A stretch of DNA of 64,000 bases from Stenotrophomonas maltophilia (GTDB lineage Bacteria; Pseudomonadota; Gammaproteobacteria; Xanthomonadales; Xanthomonadaceae): NCBI RefSeq assembly GCF_003205835.1, contig NZ_CP029773.1, forward strand, positions 1,210,501-1,274,500, read 5' to 3'. Made by a program: the position numbers and the translations under genes. The notes under the pieces are model-generated. The model was not told the origin of the DNA and made no database searches. It worked only from the letters and a program-made list of their open reading frames with translations. Positions 41,274-48,990 of the stretch are shown piece after piece (within the stretch, counting starts at the first letter, position 1; every line of letters starts with the position of its first letter).

Positions 41274-42230
41274 ATGCGCAGGTTCGGGGGAGTTGCAGGC
41301 GGTGTATTTACCCGCTTGAGGGGATTTGAAGATCGAATTCGGAAGCTGGGGGCATCAGGCGCCTGGCTGTGCTGCGTGCTGCTGATCGGCTTTGGCTTGT
41401 CGCCAGCCGCAATCGCCCAGGAGACGGTCACCTACATCCACACGGACGCTTTGGGCTCGGTCGTAGCTGAGAGCGATGCCAATGGCAACGTGATCAAGCG
41501 CTATGACTACGAGCCGTACGGCGCCGTGGTAGGCGGCCAGGTCACGGATGGGCCGGGGTATACCGGTCATGTGAGCGATGCGGCCACCGGGCTGAGCTAC
41601 ATGCAGCAGCGGTACATGGATCCGCAGTTGGGGGTGTTCCTGTCGGTAGATCCGGTAACGGCGTATGAGCAGCCAGTGGGGCAGTTCAATCGATATCGAT
41701 ATGCGAACGGCAATCCGTACAAGTTCACGGATCCTGATGGGCGCAACCCGACTATCCTTGCACCGGTTGTAGTCGGTCCGCTTGTAGTTGCCACGGTCTA
41801 CTATCTGGGTACGACGCCTGAGCAACGTCAGCAGGCAGGACAAGCGATAGATCGGGGCATAAAAAGGCTTTTCCAAAGAAATGAGGCCGCAGATTCAACG
41901 AGCGATGCTGGCACGTCTGCACAGCCTGGTGATGCAGATAGTTCCGAAGGCTGCATCTATTGCGTAGACGGATCCAAGACCCAGTCCGGCAAAGATTACA
42001 TCGGATCAACGGATGACATGGGGCGGAGGCAGCGCGATACTTCCGACGGAAGGGACCGAAGTGGCGCTGAGAGAATTGGAAGCTATTCTAAAGGTGACAG
42101 GACGGGTCGTCAGAACCAAGAGCAGCAGGCCATAAATGATCGAGGTGGCAAAGAAAATTTGGATAACAAACGAAATGAGGTAGCTCCCCCTCGATGGGAG
42201 GAGCGAAATATCAGGCCGCCAGAGAGGTAG
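41274..42230 (+). CDS. Module 1: exported short Rhs protein with GIY-YIG-like nuclease tip
   Basis: 318 residues. MRRFGG start, then a basic n-region and signal peptide core (AWLCCVLLIGFGLSPAAIAQ). Residues about 50-157 are only the Rhs-associated core (HTDALGSVVAESDANG, YMQQRYMDPQLGVFLSVDP, NRYRYANGNPYKFTDPDG). The tip after DPDG contains a hydrophobic helix, then GCIYCVDG...GKDYIGSTDDMGRRQRD and a C-terminal DNKRNEVAPPRWE, resembling GIY-YIG (URI) nuclease toxins. The immunity-like gene follows 7 bases on. The usual thousand-residue YD-repeat cage is absent. Confidence 0.82.
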   Translation: MRRFGGVAGGVFTRLRGFEDRIRKLGASGAWLCCVLLIGFGLSPAAIAQETVTYIHTDALGSVVAESDANGNVIKRYDYEPYGAVVGGQVTDGPGYTGHVSDAATGLSYMQQRYMDPQLGVFLSVDPVTAYEQPVGQFNRYRYANGNPYKFTDPDGRNPTILAPVVVGPLVVATVYYLGTTPEQRQQAGQAIDRGIKRLFQRNEAADSTSDAGTSAQPGDADSSEGCIYCVDGSKTQSGKDYIGSTDDMGRRQRDTSDGRDRSGAERIGSYSKGDRTGRQNQEQQAINDRGGKENLDNKRNEVAPPRWEERNIRPPER

Positions 42231-42237
42231 CGTCTAA

Positions 42238-42552
42238 GTGATCAATGAACGCCCCATTCCGGATGCAGCCTTCGAGGATGAGAATGCAGTAGAGATGCTG
42301 CGTGTCTGGATTGCAGCAAAAGGGCTGCATTGTTCTATGAAGGTTGGAATGTATAGGGAGCAGTTTGAAGTGCCTGAAGAAAGGGCCTGGGGAAGAATTT
42401 TGGCAGACGTTGCACGGCATCTGGCGAACGCGCTGGAAACCGGGTACGGTGCTGATGCGCATGCCTCCCTTCGTGAGATACAGGAGTGCTTCAATAATGA
42501 GCTTGGCAAAAATTCACCTGCAATCAAAGGTGGTTTCATCGATCGTCATTAA
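42238..42552 (+). CDS. DUF5076-like protein, presumed immunity gene of module 1
   Basis: 104 residues, GTG start with AGAGAGG upstream, 7 bases after the module 1 stop. MINERPIPDAAFEDENAVEMLRVWIAAKGLHC and WGRILADVARHLANALETGYG resemble the DUF5076 family of small soluble proteins. Position after a toxin tip suggests immunity, but DUF5076 is also found outside toxin loci, so the role is inferred. Confidence 0.72.
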   Translation: MINERPIPDAAFEDENAVEMLRVWIAAKGLHCSMKVGMYREQFEVPEERAWGRILADVARHLANALETGYGADAHASLREIQECFNNELGKNSPAIKGGFIDRH

Positions 42553-42566
42553 GTGATGGTCGTGGC

Positions 42567-42608
42567 TGCGTAGGTCGCAGGTTCGACTCCTGTTTCCGGC
42601 ACCAGTTG
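42567..42608 (+). repeat. Copy of the tRNA-Thr 3' end (42 bp)
   Basis: Identical to tRNA positions 40987-41028: TGCGTAGGTCGCAGGTTCGA... through CCGGCACCA and GTTG. It covers part of the anticodon arm, the variable loop, T arm and 3' acceptor strand. It is too short to be a tRNA and has the form of an attachment-site scar. Confidence 0.9.
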
Positions 42609-42613
42609 TAATG

Positions 42614-42644
42614 AAAAGCCCCGGCCTTGGTCGGGGCTTTTTTT
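42614..42644 (+). terminator. Duplicated tRNA terminator, end of module 1
   Basis: AAAAGCCCCGGCC-ttgg-TCGGGGCTTTT with a longer T tract; copied together with the tRNA 3' end. Confidence 0.88.
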
Positions 42645-42689
42645 GTGCTCTGGTAGCGCCGGGCCATGCCCGGCGGAATGCCGGCCGCA

Positions 42690-42712
42690 GTAGTGCCAGC
42701 CCATGGCTGGCA
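42690..42712. repeat. GTAG-headed short palindrome before module 2
   Basis: Same 23-bp sequence as 41107-41129. Confidence 0.7.
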
Positions 42713-42863
42713 GCCCTGGATTTCCGAGTCTCGCGGTCTACTCGCCCCTCCGGCTTCCCTGGCGCTTAGCTCCTCGCACAGTTCCTGACCTGGTAACCGC
42801 AGCCGCCCATTCCTGTGCTATGAATTCCAGCCTTGCTCCAAGGCTCTTTCAGGGATTGGAAGG

Positions 42864-43907
42864 ATGCGCAGGTTCGGGGGAGTTGCAGGCGGTGTGTCGA
42901 CCCGCTTCAGAGGATTTGAAGATCGAATTCGCAAGTTGGGGGCATTGGGCGCCTGGCTGTGCTGCGTGCTGCTCATTGGCCTTGGCCTGTCGCCAGCCGC
43001 AATGGCACAGACGACAGTCACGTACATCCACACGGACGCCTTGGGCTCGGTCGTAGCTGAGAGCGATGCCAATGGCAACGTGATCAAGCGCTATGACTAC
43101 GAGCCTTACGGTGCTGTGGTCGGTGGTCAGGTCACGGATGGCCCGGGGTACACCGGGCATGTGAGTGACTCGGCGACCGGGCTAAGTTACATGCAGCAGC
43201 GGTACATGGATCCGCAGTTGGGTGTGTTCCTGTCGGTGGATCCGGTGACTGCGTATGAGCAGCCTGTAGGACAGTTCAATCGCTATCGCTACGGGAATGG
43301 CAATCCTTACGGATATGCGGACCCTGATGGTGCCGACGCCATATATTTTACGGATGTGAATGTTGTTGTCATTCCTGTCTACTTCAAGGGGGCGGAAGCA
43401 ACCAAGGAGAACATCCAGCAGATCAAGGCGAGAGTGGACTCCATATCCTCCGAGTTCTCAGGGATGAAGATAAGGCTTCAAGTGTTGTCTTCGCCCAGTG
43501 GCGCAGGGACGAACGTCATGGAGTTGGGCGCGGGGAAAAACTACAAGGACTTCCCCCTTGCCGGCGAGGGGGTTGATTCCCGGGGTGGACGCAGGGGGTA
43601 CATTGATATGTCTGCCGACAATGGTATCGGTGCTGCCGCGCATGACATTATTCATTTTGCCGGAGCGCGAGACGGGTACGCGAGCAACGGGAGTCGAGAG
43701 GGCAGGACGGGTAGTTATCTTCCGGGGTACTCACAGCAGCACATCATGGCAGATCGGCGAGGTACCAGTCTGCGCGCGATGGACGAGGATGCGATCAGGG
43801 GGAATGACTCGACTTCGAGGGTCCAATTGGGATCATTTCAAGGTGTTTTCAGGGTTGACGGAAGGCTCGATTCGATGCGCCTTGAGAAGAATCTGAAGGG
43901 GAAATGA
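42864..43907 (+). CDS. Module 2: exported short Rhs protein with metallopeptidase-like tip
   Basis: 347 residues. The upstream ATGAAT start used in other copies is out of frame here because a base is missing, which supports MRRFGG as the true start throughout. Signal peptide (LCCVLLIGLGLSPAAMAQ) and Rhs core as in module 1, ending YADPDG. The tip has AAAHDIIHFAGARDGY and a later QHIMADRRG: the layout of HExxHxxG metallopeptidase toxins with a Met-turn, but with Asp in place of the catalytic Glu. The last 25 residues (FQGVFRVDGRLDSMRL) resemble the end of module 4. Overlaps the next gene. Confidence 0.82.
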   Translation: MRRFGGVAGGVSTRFRGFEDRIRKLGALGAWLCCVLLIGLGLSPAAMAQTTVTYIHTDALGSVVAESDANGNVIKRYDYEPYGAVVGGQVTDGPGYTGHVSDSATGLSYMQQRYMDPQLGVFLSVDPVTAYEQPVGQFNRYRYGNGNPYGYADPDGADAIYFTDVNVVVIPVYFKGAEATKENIQQIKARVDSISSEFSGMKIRLQVLSSPSGAGTNVMELGAGKNYKDFPLAGEGVDSRGGRRGYIDMSADNGIGAAAHDIIHFAGARDGYASNGSREGRTGSYLPGYSQQHIMADRRGTSLRAMDEDAIRGNDSTSRVQLGSFQGVFRVDGRLDSMRLEKNLKGK

Positions 43908-44305
43908 TGCGCAATTCAACCTCGAGGAAATTCTGGATTGCTGTGAGTGTCATTGGAATAGCGGTGACTCTGGCTGCTTGTCGAAGCGAACGCTGCGAGG
44001 CTCTGGTCACAAATGAGTCGCCCAGCGTCGGTCTGGCGCAGCGGTACTTCGTGAGCCTCATGGATGCAGTCAATCTTGCGCCGGAATCCGCATTCAAATC
44101 TGGTGAGGCTTGGCAGGTCACCATTGTTGACGCACGACCAGATCCTCTGCATAAAGATGGCGATATTGATGGCTCTCTTTGGGTCGATTTCAGGGTCCGC
44201 TCGCCCTCGTCGCAGATCGTAAGCGAGCGGTGTACTTCACGCTTTGATGTGTGTGTCGCTCATGTCGTTGAGAAACTTCCGAAAAAGTGTCGTAGTCCGC
44301 ACTGA
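43904..44305 (+). CDS. Lipoprotein, presumed immunity protein of module 2
   Basis: 133 residues. ATG overlaps the module 2 stop (ATGATG). Lipoprotein signal peptide with lipobox LAAC (VIGIAVTLAAC). The mature part has four Cys (CEAL, ERC, CVAH, KKC), suggesting disulfides in the periplasm. A periplasmic lipoprotein immunity protein fits a tip that acts in the periplasm. No family recognised. Confidence 0.75.
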   Translation: MMRNSTSRKFWIAVSVIGIAVTLAACRSERCEALVTNESPSVGLAQRYFVSLMDAVNLAPESAFKSGEAWQVTIVDARPDPLHKDGDIDGSLWVDFRVRSPSSQIVSERCTSRFDVCVAHVVEKLPKKCRSPH

Positions 44306-44645
44306 GCTGTGGTTCTCAATGGCGTGTTTTCCGGCGGTGATTCGGGTCCGGCTGCGTTCCACAGGGCGTCCTTGATGGCGTCGTTTGCCAGCAATCGTTC
44401 GGACGGCAGCCTTTCAGTCGCGCATTGTCCGCCTCCGACTCCTGGAACCGCTTGGCTGCCAGCACGCTCCGCAGCCGAACCCTCCCGTGCTACGGGGAAC
44501 CGGGGCTTCACTGAGCGTGTGCCGGCGGGATAGGTCTTTCACCGTCATGCGGATCTATAAATCAAGCAGGAAAGTGATGATTCATTCTTAGGGAAATCGT
44601 TTTTCATGTCCCGTCTCCGTCGCGTTGGGGCTTCGCAAGAACCCT
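44306..44645. other. Spacer between modules 2 and 3 without intact gene
   Basis: Holds the IS3-like remnant above and about 150 bases of unrecognised sequence. Unlike the other module junctions it has no tRNA-Thr fragment or copied terminator. Confidence 0.55.
44345..44480 (-). pseudogene. Degenerate IS3-type transposase OrfA remnant
   Basis: On the minus strand two frames read in succession give ESEADNARLK and RLPSERLLANDAIKDALWNA, matching the leucine-zipper end of IS3-family OrfA (NARLKxLLAER...). At least one frameshift separates the parts; no OrfB or terminal repeats are seen. It lies between modules 2 and 3, where a tRNA scar would otherwise be expected. Confidence 0.42.
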
Positions 44646-44668
44646 GTAGTGCCAGCCCATGGCTGGCA
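44646..44668. repeat. GTAG-headed short palindrome before module 3
   Basis: Same 23-bp sequence as 41107-41129. Confidence 0.7.
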
Positions 44669-44820
44669 GCTCACAATTTCTGAGTCTCGCGGCCTTCTCA
44701 CCCAGCCGGCTTCCCAAGCGCTTAGCTCCACGCACAGTTCCTGACCTGGCAACCGCAGCCGTTCATTCCTGTGCTATGAATACACAGCCTTGCTTCGAGG
44801 CACTTTCAGGGATTGGAAGG

Positions 44821-45774
44821 ATGCGCAGGTTCGGGGGAGTTGCAGGCGGTGTATTTACCCGCTTGAGGGGATTTGAAGATCGAATTCGGAAGCTGGGGGC
44901 ATCAGGCGCCTGGCTGTGCTGCGTGCTGCTGATCGGCTTTGGCTTGTCGCCAACCGCAATCGCCCAGACCACGGTGACGTACATCCACACTGACGCCCTG
45001 GGCTCGGTCGTGGCTGAGAGCGATGCCAACGGCAATGTGATCAAGCGCTACGACTACGAGCCCGATGGGGCTCTGGTGGGTGATCAGGTCACGGACGGGC
45101 CGGGGTAAACCGGGCATGTGAGCGATGCGGCCACCGGGCTGAGCTACATGCAGCAGCGGTACATGGATCCGCAGTTGGGTGTGTTCCTGTCAATGGATCC
45201 GGTCACGGCGTATGACCAGCCGGTTGGGCAATTCAATCGGTATCGGTATGCGAACGGGAATCCGTACAAGTTCACAGATCCTGATGGACGGCAGGCGATT
45301 CCGATGCCGGCCCCTTACATCCTTCCCATCCCGGTTCCCAACCCCGGTGGAAACATCCAGCGCAGTGAGGATACATCCGGGGGGAATCGCGAGAGCGGGC
45401 CAAGTGGAAGGCCAACTTCGAGACCCACTGAACGTCCCGCAGGTCGGGATACAGTTCGGCGGGGGCGAGACGGGCAGCCAATACCCAATCGTTTCCCCGA
45501 CCGACCACTACCCACGAAGCCCAATGGTGAGCCTGCACCAGAACCGGATGCGGCTGGCCCGCATACGCAACTGGGGCAGCGAGATGGTAGAAATGGAAAG
45601 TACGACCAGGCGAGAGAATTCGACGGTCACGGGAGGCCGGTAAAGACTATTGATTTTACTGACCACGGCCGGCCGGGCAGTCATACGAACCCGCACGAAC
45701 ATCCTTATGAGCCGAGTGCTACCGGGGGCACTCCTTCACGCGGACCCGCGCGGCCGCTTAACGGAGGCGGATAG
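44821..45774 (+). pseudogene. Module 3: short Rhs gene interrupted by an in-frame TAA
   Basis: From ATG 44821 the usual leader and first half of the core are read to DQVTDGPG, where TAA (45106-45108) replaces the Tyr codon of GYTGH. The same frame continues unbroken to 45774 (MQQRYMDPQLGVF..., YKFTDPDG, tip). The tip ends PHTQLGQRDGRNGKYDQAREFDG...IDFTDHGRPGSHTNPHEHPYEP, which resembles a known polymorphic-toxin C-terminal family (type 24-like, low certainty). A GTG at 45118 could restart translation but lacks a signal peptide. Otherwise the gene is well preserved, so the stop may be recent or functional. Confidence 0.82.
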
Positions 45775-45776
45775 TC

Positions 45777-46139
45777 ATGACGGTAAACGCTTGGGACTTC
45801 CCAATCACGGGAGACAGGGTAGTTGAGGCGTTAAGAGATAACTTCAGCACGAATGATATTTGGCTGCTATCGCATTTGGATGTCCCTTCGGGAGCGGAGT
45901 CAAAAGCGACCTTGGGTCATCTTCGAGAGCGGATGGTGAACAGGCCGTTAGAGGTGTCGACTGGTGATCTGTGCGATGCGCTTGCTGGCGCGCCGCAAGT
46001 ATGGGTACTGGACATCCGGCTATCATCTGACCACGAAGTCCAGCTCTACATTGAAGATGGTGAGGTATTTGAGGAGAGTCTGGACAGGATGGTCGGAACC
46101 GGAGATATCGCTGGACCGACAGACCCGGGACTGAGATGA
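45777..46139 (+). CDS. Presumed immunity protein of module 3
   Basis: 120 residues, acidic, cytoplasmic. GGAGG lies before ATG 45777, 2 bases after the module 3 stop. No family recognised. The frame is intact although the toxin gene is interrupted, as expected if immunity still has value or the toxin can be re-expressed. A tRNA-Thr fragment begins 6 bases after its stop. Confidence 0.72.
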   Translation: MTVNAWDFPITGDRVVEALRDNFSTNDIWLLSHLDVPSGAESKATLGHLRERMVNRPLEVSTGDLCDALAGAPQVWVLDIRLSSDHEVQLYIEDGEVFEESLDRMVGTGDIAGPTDPGLR

Positions 46140-46144
46140 AATGT

Positions 46145-46174
46145 AGGTTCGACTCCTGTTTCCGGCACCAGTTG
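46145..46174 (+). repeat. Copy of the tRNA-Thr 3' end (30 bp)
   Basis: AGGTTCGACTCCTGTTTCCG followed by GCACCAGTTG, identical to the tRNA from the T arm to past CCA. It is shorter than the other two copies. Confidence 0.88.
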
Positions 46175-46179
46175 TAATG

Positions 46180-46212
46180 GAAAGCCCCGGCCCTTGGTCG
46201 GGGCTTTTTTTG
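46180..46212 (+). terminator. Duplicated tRNA terminator, end of module 3
   Basis: GAAAGCCCCGGCCC-ttgg-TCGGGGCTTTTTTT. Confidence 0.88.
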
Positions 46213-46219
46213 TGCTCCG

Positions 46220-46271
46220 GTAGTGCCGGCCGCTGGCCGGCAGCTCCAGTAGTGCCAGCCCATGGCTGGCA
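46220..46271. repeat. SMAG arm plus GTAG-headed palindrome before module 4
   Basis: GTAGTGCCGGCCGCTGGCCGGC at 46220 followed by GTAGTGCCAGCCCATGGCTGGC at 46249. Confidence 0.8.
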
Positions 46272-46423
46272 GCCCAGGATTTCCGAGTCTCGCGGCCTAC
46301 TCGCCCCACCGGCTTCCCAGGCGCTTAGCTCTTCGCACAGTTCCTGACCTGGCAACTGCAGCCAACCATTCCTGTGCTATGAATACCCAGCCTTGCTCCA
46401 AGGCTCTTTCAGGGATTGGAAGG

Positions 46424-47422
46424 ATGCGCAGGTTCGGGGGAGTTGCAGGCGGTGTATTTACCCGCTTGAGGGGATTTGAAGATCGAATTCGGAAGCTGGG
46501 GGCATCAGGCGCCTGGCTGTGCTGCGTGCTGCTGATCGGCTTTGGCTTGTCGCCAGCCGCAATCGCCCAGGAGACGGTCACCTACATCCACACCGATGCC
46601 TTGGGCTCGGTTGTGGCCGAGACCGATGCCAATGGCACCGTGGTCAAACGCTATGACTACGAGCCTTACGGCGCCGTGGTGGGCGGGGAAGTCACGGACG
46701 GACCAGGGTATACCGGACATGTGAGCGATTCGGCTACCGGGCTGAGCTACATGCAGCAGCGGTACATGGATCCGCAGTTGGGTGTGTTCTTATCGGTTGA
46801 TCCGGTGACGGCGTATCAGAAACCGGTTGAGCAGTTCAATAGGTACCGGTATGCAAACGGGAATCCGTACACCTACGTAGATTCTGATGGAGAAGCCGGA
46901 AAAGTTGCATGGCTCGTCAGACTCACCGCAAACCAGGCCCATAAGATTGCACGACTGACTCAGGAGCAGGCCGTCAGTGCGCGCCGGGCGCAGCAGAACG
47001 TGATAGCGGACAGAAGACAAGTAGCGAGGCAGATTGAGACATCCGCACACGGGGCGGAGGGCCAGCTCAAACATGTGGGCCATGAACTAGAGGGGGGCGG
47101 CAAAGGACTTCCGCATTACCAGACAGAGAGCGTAAGGGGACACTCCTTCTGGGGTAAGGTCAGCGTCGGCGCACTAGCTCTGGCCGGTACGCTTGAGCAA
47201 GTTGCTGATTCGGCAGAGTACATCCCTGACCCGGTTCCTAGACCTGCTGAGCAGTCTGATATTGCAAGATGGAATGGCACTATGGGTGCGATCAGCGAGA
47301 AGACTGGCCTGCCTATGCCGGGCGTAAAGATGGGGGAGGATGGTGGATTTCAGGGTTATTTTCGAGTTGACGGAAGGATTGATTCTAAAAGGCTGGATCA
47401 AGAGCTGAGCAAGGGGACATAG
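46424..47422 (+). CDS. Module 4: exported short Rhs protein with unrecognised tip
   Basis: 332 residues: MRRFGG leader with signal peptide, Rhs core (HTDALGSVVAETDANG, YMQQRYMDPQLGVFLSVDP) ending YTYVDSDG, where the usual DPDG is DSDG. The tip starts with a Lys/Gln-rich helix (NQAHKIARLTQEQAVSARR), then HELEGGGKGLPHYQTESVRGHSFWGKVSVGALALAG, a His/aromatic-rich part with a hydrophobic segment, and a tail FQGYFRVDGRIDSKRL shared with module 2. Not assignable to a toxin family by eye. Intact frame, with a partner gene 4 bases downstream. Confidence 0.8.
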   Translation: MRRFGGVAGGVFTRLRGFEDRIRKLGASGAWLCCVLLIGFGLSPAAIAQETVTYIHTDALGSVVAETDANGTVVKRYDYEPYGAVVGGEVTDGPGYTGHVSDSATGLSYMQQRYMDPQLGVFLSVDPVTAYQKPVEQFNRYRYANGNPYTYVDSDGEAGKVAWLVRLTANQAHKIARLTQEQAVSARRAQQNVIADRRQVARQIETSAHGAEGQLKHVGHELEGGGKGLPHYQTESVRGHSFWGKVSVGALALAGTLEQVADSAEYIPDPVPRPAEQSDIARWNGTMGAISEKTGLPMPGVKMGEDGGFQGYFRVDGRIDSKRLDQELSKGT

Positions 47423-47426
47423 GCTT

Positions 47427-47807
47427 GTGAGATTCTATGAGTTCATGGTTGAAGGGATCTTTGTTCGAGCGTCTGGCCTCGGGGCTGATGTTGGCGGATT
47501 CCAAGCGACGTTTTTCATCAAGTCATCGAATGTTGCGACTGCAGTTGATCGCATGCGGTGGGTACTTTTGGATCGTATGGGTTCACATTTCGTATCGACT
47601 ATTGAGATGGGATTATTCAGAACATATTTTTCAATACGTGATGTTTGGGAAATTTCTGAAGGGAGGATGTTTGAATTCGAAGGGCGTGACCTGGGTTTTA
47701 CTTTTTTTAGGATAGGCAAGGTTGAGCGCATGTGTCTTGCGTTCCGGCGTATGCTGCTTAGGATCTTTCGGCCGCAGCGTGTGTTTTTCCCGCGCCGGAA
47801 CGCTTAG
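47427..47807 (+). CDS. Presumed immunity protein of module 4
   Basis: 126 residues, GTG start, clearly lower GC than the chromosome. Rich in Phe, Arg and Met (GFQATFFIKSSNV, MFEFEGRDLGFTFFRIG); C-terminus strongly basic (RRMLLRIFRPQRVFFPRRN). No signal peptide; no family recognised. Assigned by position only. Confidence 0.65.
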   Translation: MRFYEFMVEGIFVRASGLGADVGGFQATFFIKSSNVATAVDRMRWVLLDRMGSHFVSTIEMGLFRTYFSIRDVWEISEGRMFEFEGRDLGFTFFRIGKVERMCLAFRRMLLRIFRPQRVFFPRRNA

Positions 47808-48006
47808 ATGTGGGCTGTGATGCACTGATTTGGGCTGGATGTATCCAGCAAGAATGTGGCGGCGTTCGAAGGATTTGCCTTGATTTGCATTTTCCCGCGA
47901 CGATTGAGAGCGCACGAATTTCTTGGTCGCGGTCAATCCTTGTCCAATCACCGCCTCGCATCTTGTCCTAAGTTGGTCTTATGGCCACTTATGGATCCTC
48001 CGCCTG

Positions 48007-48412
48007 ATGTCATCCGCCCTCACCAAACGCATTGTTCTCACGGCTGAGCTCCGAGACCGCCCCTATGAGCTTAGGGATGCCCAGGTTCGAGGTCTGATCC
48101 TGCGAGTGCAGCCTTCAGGGCACAAGGCTTGGATCGTGACCTGGGCCCACGGTAAGCGTCGAACCTTGGGTTCGGTTGAGCATCTGACGCTGGATCAGGC
48201 CCGCGACCAAGCCCGGCAAGCGGTCGCTGAGTAGGTTCAGTCCGGATTGCCTGCGCTTGCGAAGTCGAAGCCTACCAGTTGCACTCTCGAAGCGCTCCTC
48301 AACGATCACCTCGAACCCCGGGCGGTTGCTGAGCTCAAGGGTGGTCGTCAGTACCCGGGCCGCATGGCTTCCGATCAAACAATGAGTTGGAGTGACGTAG
48401 ATCATGGAAACT
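48007..48412 (+). pseudogene. Truncated phage-type integrase (arm-binding domain), TAG-interrupted
   Basis: MSSALTKRIVLTAELRDRPYEL-type start, then LRDAQVRGLILRVQPSGHKAWIVTW and EHLTLDQARDQARQAVAE: the DUF4102/arm-DNA-binding N-terminus of tyrosine integrases that use tRNA sites. TAG at 48232-48234 interrupts it; the same frame then continues with SGLPALAKSKPTSCTLEALL and breaks off near ELKGGRQYPGR. The catalytic domain is absent. A second decayed copy is at 51182-51372, and both share their upstream sequence (CGCCTCGCATC..GTCCTAAGTTGG). Confidence 0.75.
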
Positions 48413-48766
48413 GAAGCTGCGATCATTGAGATGACGACGCTTGTGAGAGAGTTCGCGTTGGGTTCCGTTGATGCCCAAATTTTTATTGAGAAATACTCGA
48501 ATTTCTACTACTACGAAGCGCTGGACGGACATGAAGCTTCAAGTGCGCTGCATCCCGAGAGCAAAATTAAGCTCGGTCCCGCTATCGAGTTGCATCGCCG
48601 CGTTCAGGAAGATGTGGTGAACAAGATCTCGTTCGATGCGGGGCTGTCAGCTGAAGCGATGAGGATGGCTGGGCGACTCTCCCCGACGGAGGCGCGGCAG
48701 CAGGCGCTGAGGATATGTGCAGATGTTGGGATTGAAGTCGTTCTGTCGGCGATCAATGCCACATGA
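48404..48766 (+). CDS. Small protein upstream of a detached toxin tip, possible immunity protein
   Basis: 120 residues, ATG 48404 with GGAGTG upstream. Helical and acidic (EMTTLVREFALGSVDAQIFIEKYSNFYYYEALDGHE). It resembles in style small immunity proteins of the colicin-D-immunity kind, but no family can be named with confidence. Its stop overlaps the ATG of the next gene, so it is coupled to the toxin-like fragment. Confidence 0.6.
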   Translation: METEAAIIEMTTLVREFALGSVDAQIFIEKYSNFYYYEALDGHEASSALHPESKIKLGPAIELHRRVQEDVVNKISFDAGLSAEAMRMAGRLSPTEARQQALRICADVGIEVVLSAINAT

Positions 48767-48990
48767 AATCCTACACTACGATTCCTGATTTCAAGAATTC
48801 TCGACAGGTTGGCGAAATTAAGGATACAAAACGATTGTCTGATTCGTCGCAACTCAGAGCGCAGCGGGAACATGCTCAGGCGACTGGGCGAGAGCATGTT
48901 GTCGTCACGGGCGCAAATACTAAGGTAAGTTCTACGGTGGAACGGCAGTCAACAATTGTTCGACGAGATGACTTAGGACCTAAAAGATGA
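48763..48990 (+). CDS. Detached restriction-endonuclease-fold toxin tip (lacks Rhs core)
   Basis: 75 residues. PDF (Asp9) and GEIK (Glu18, Lys20) form a PD-(D/E)xK active-site pattern, followed by LSDSSQLRAQREHAQATGREHVVVTGANTKVS, which matches the Tox-REase-7-like tips of Rhs and other polymorphic toxins. No Rhs core, signal peptide or upstream part of the tip remains, so it is a displaced tip or N-terminally truncated toxin. It overlaps the genes on both sides by 4 bases, giving an immunity - tip - immunity string. Confidence 0.68.
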   Translation: MKSYTTIPDFKNSRQVGEIKDTKRLSDSSQLRAQREHAQATGREHVVVTGANTKVSSTVERQSTIVRRDDLGPKR

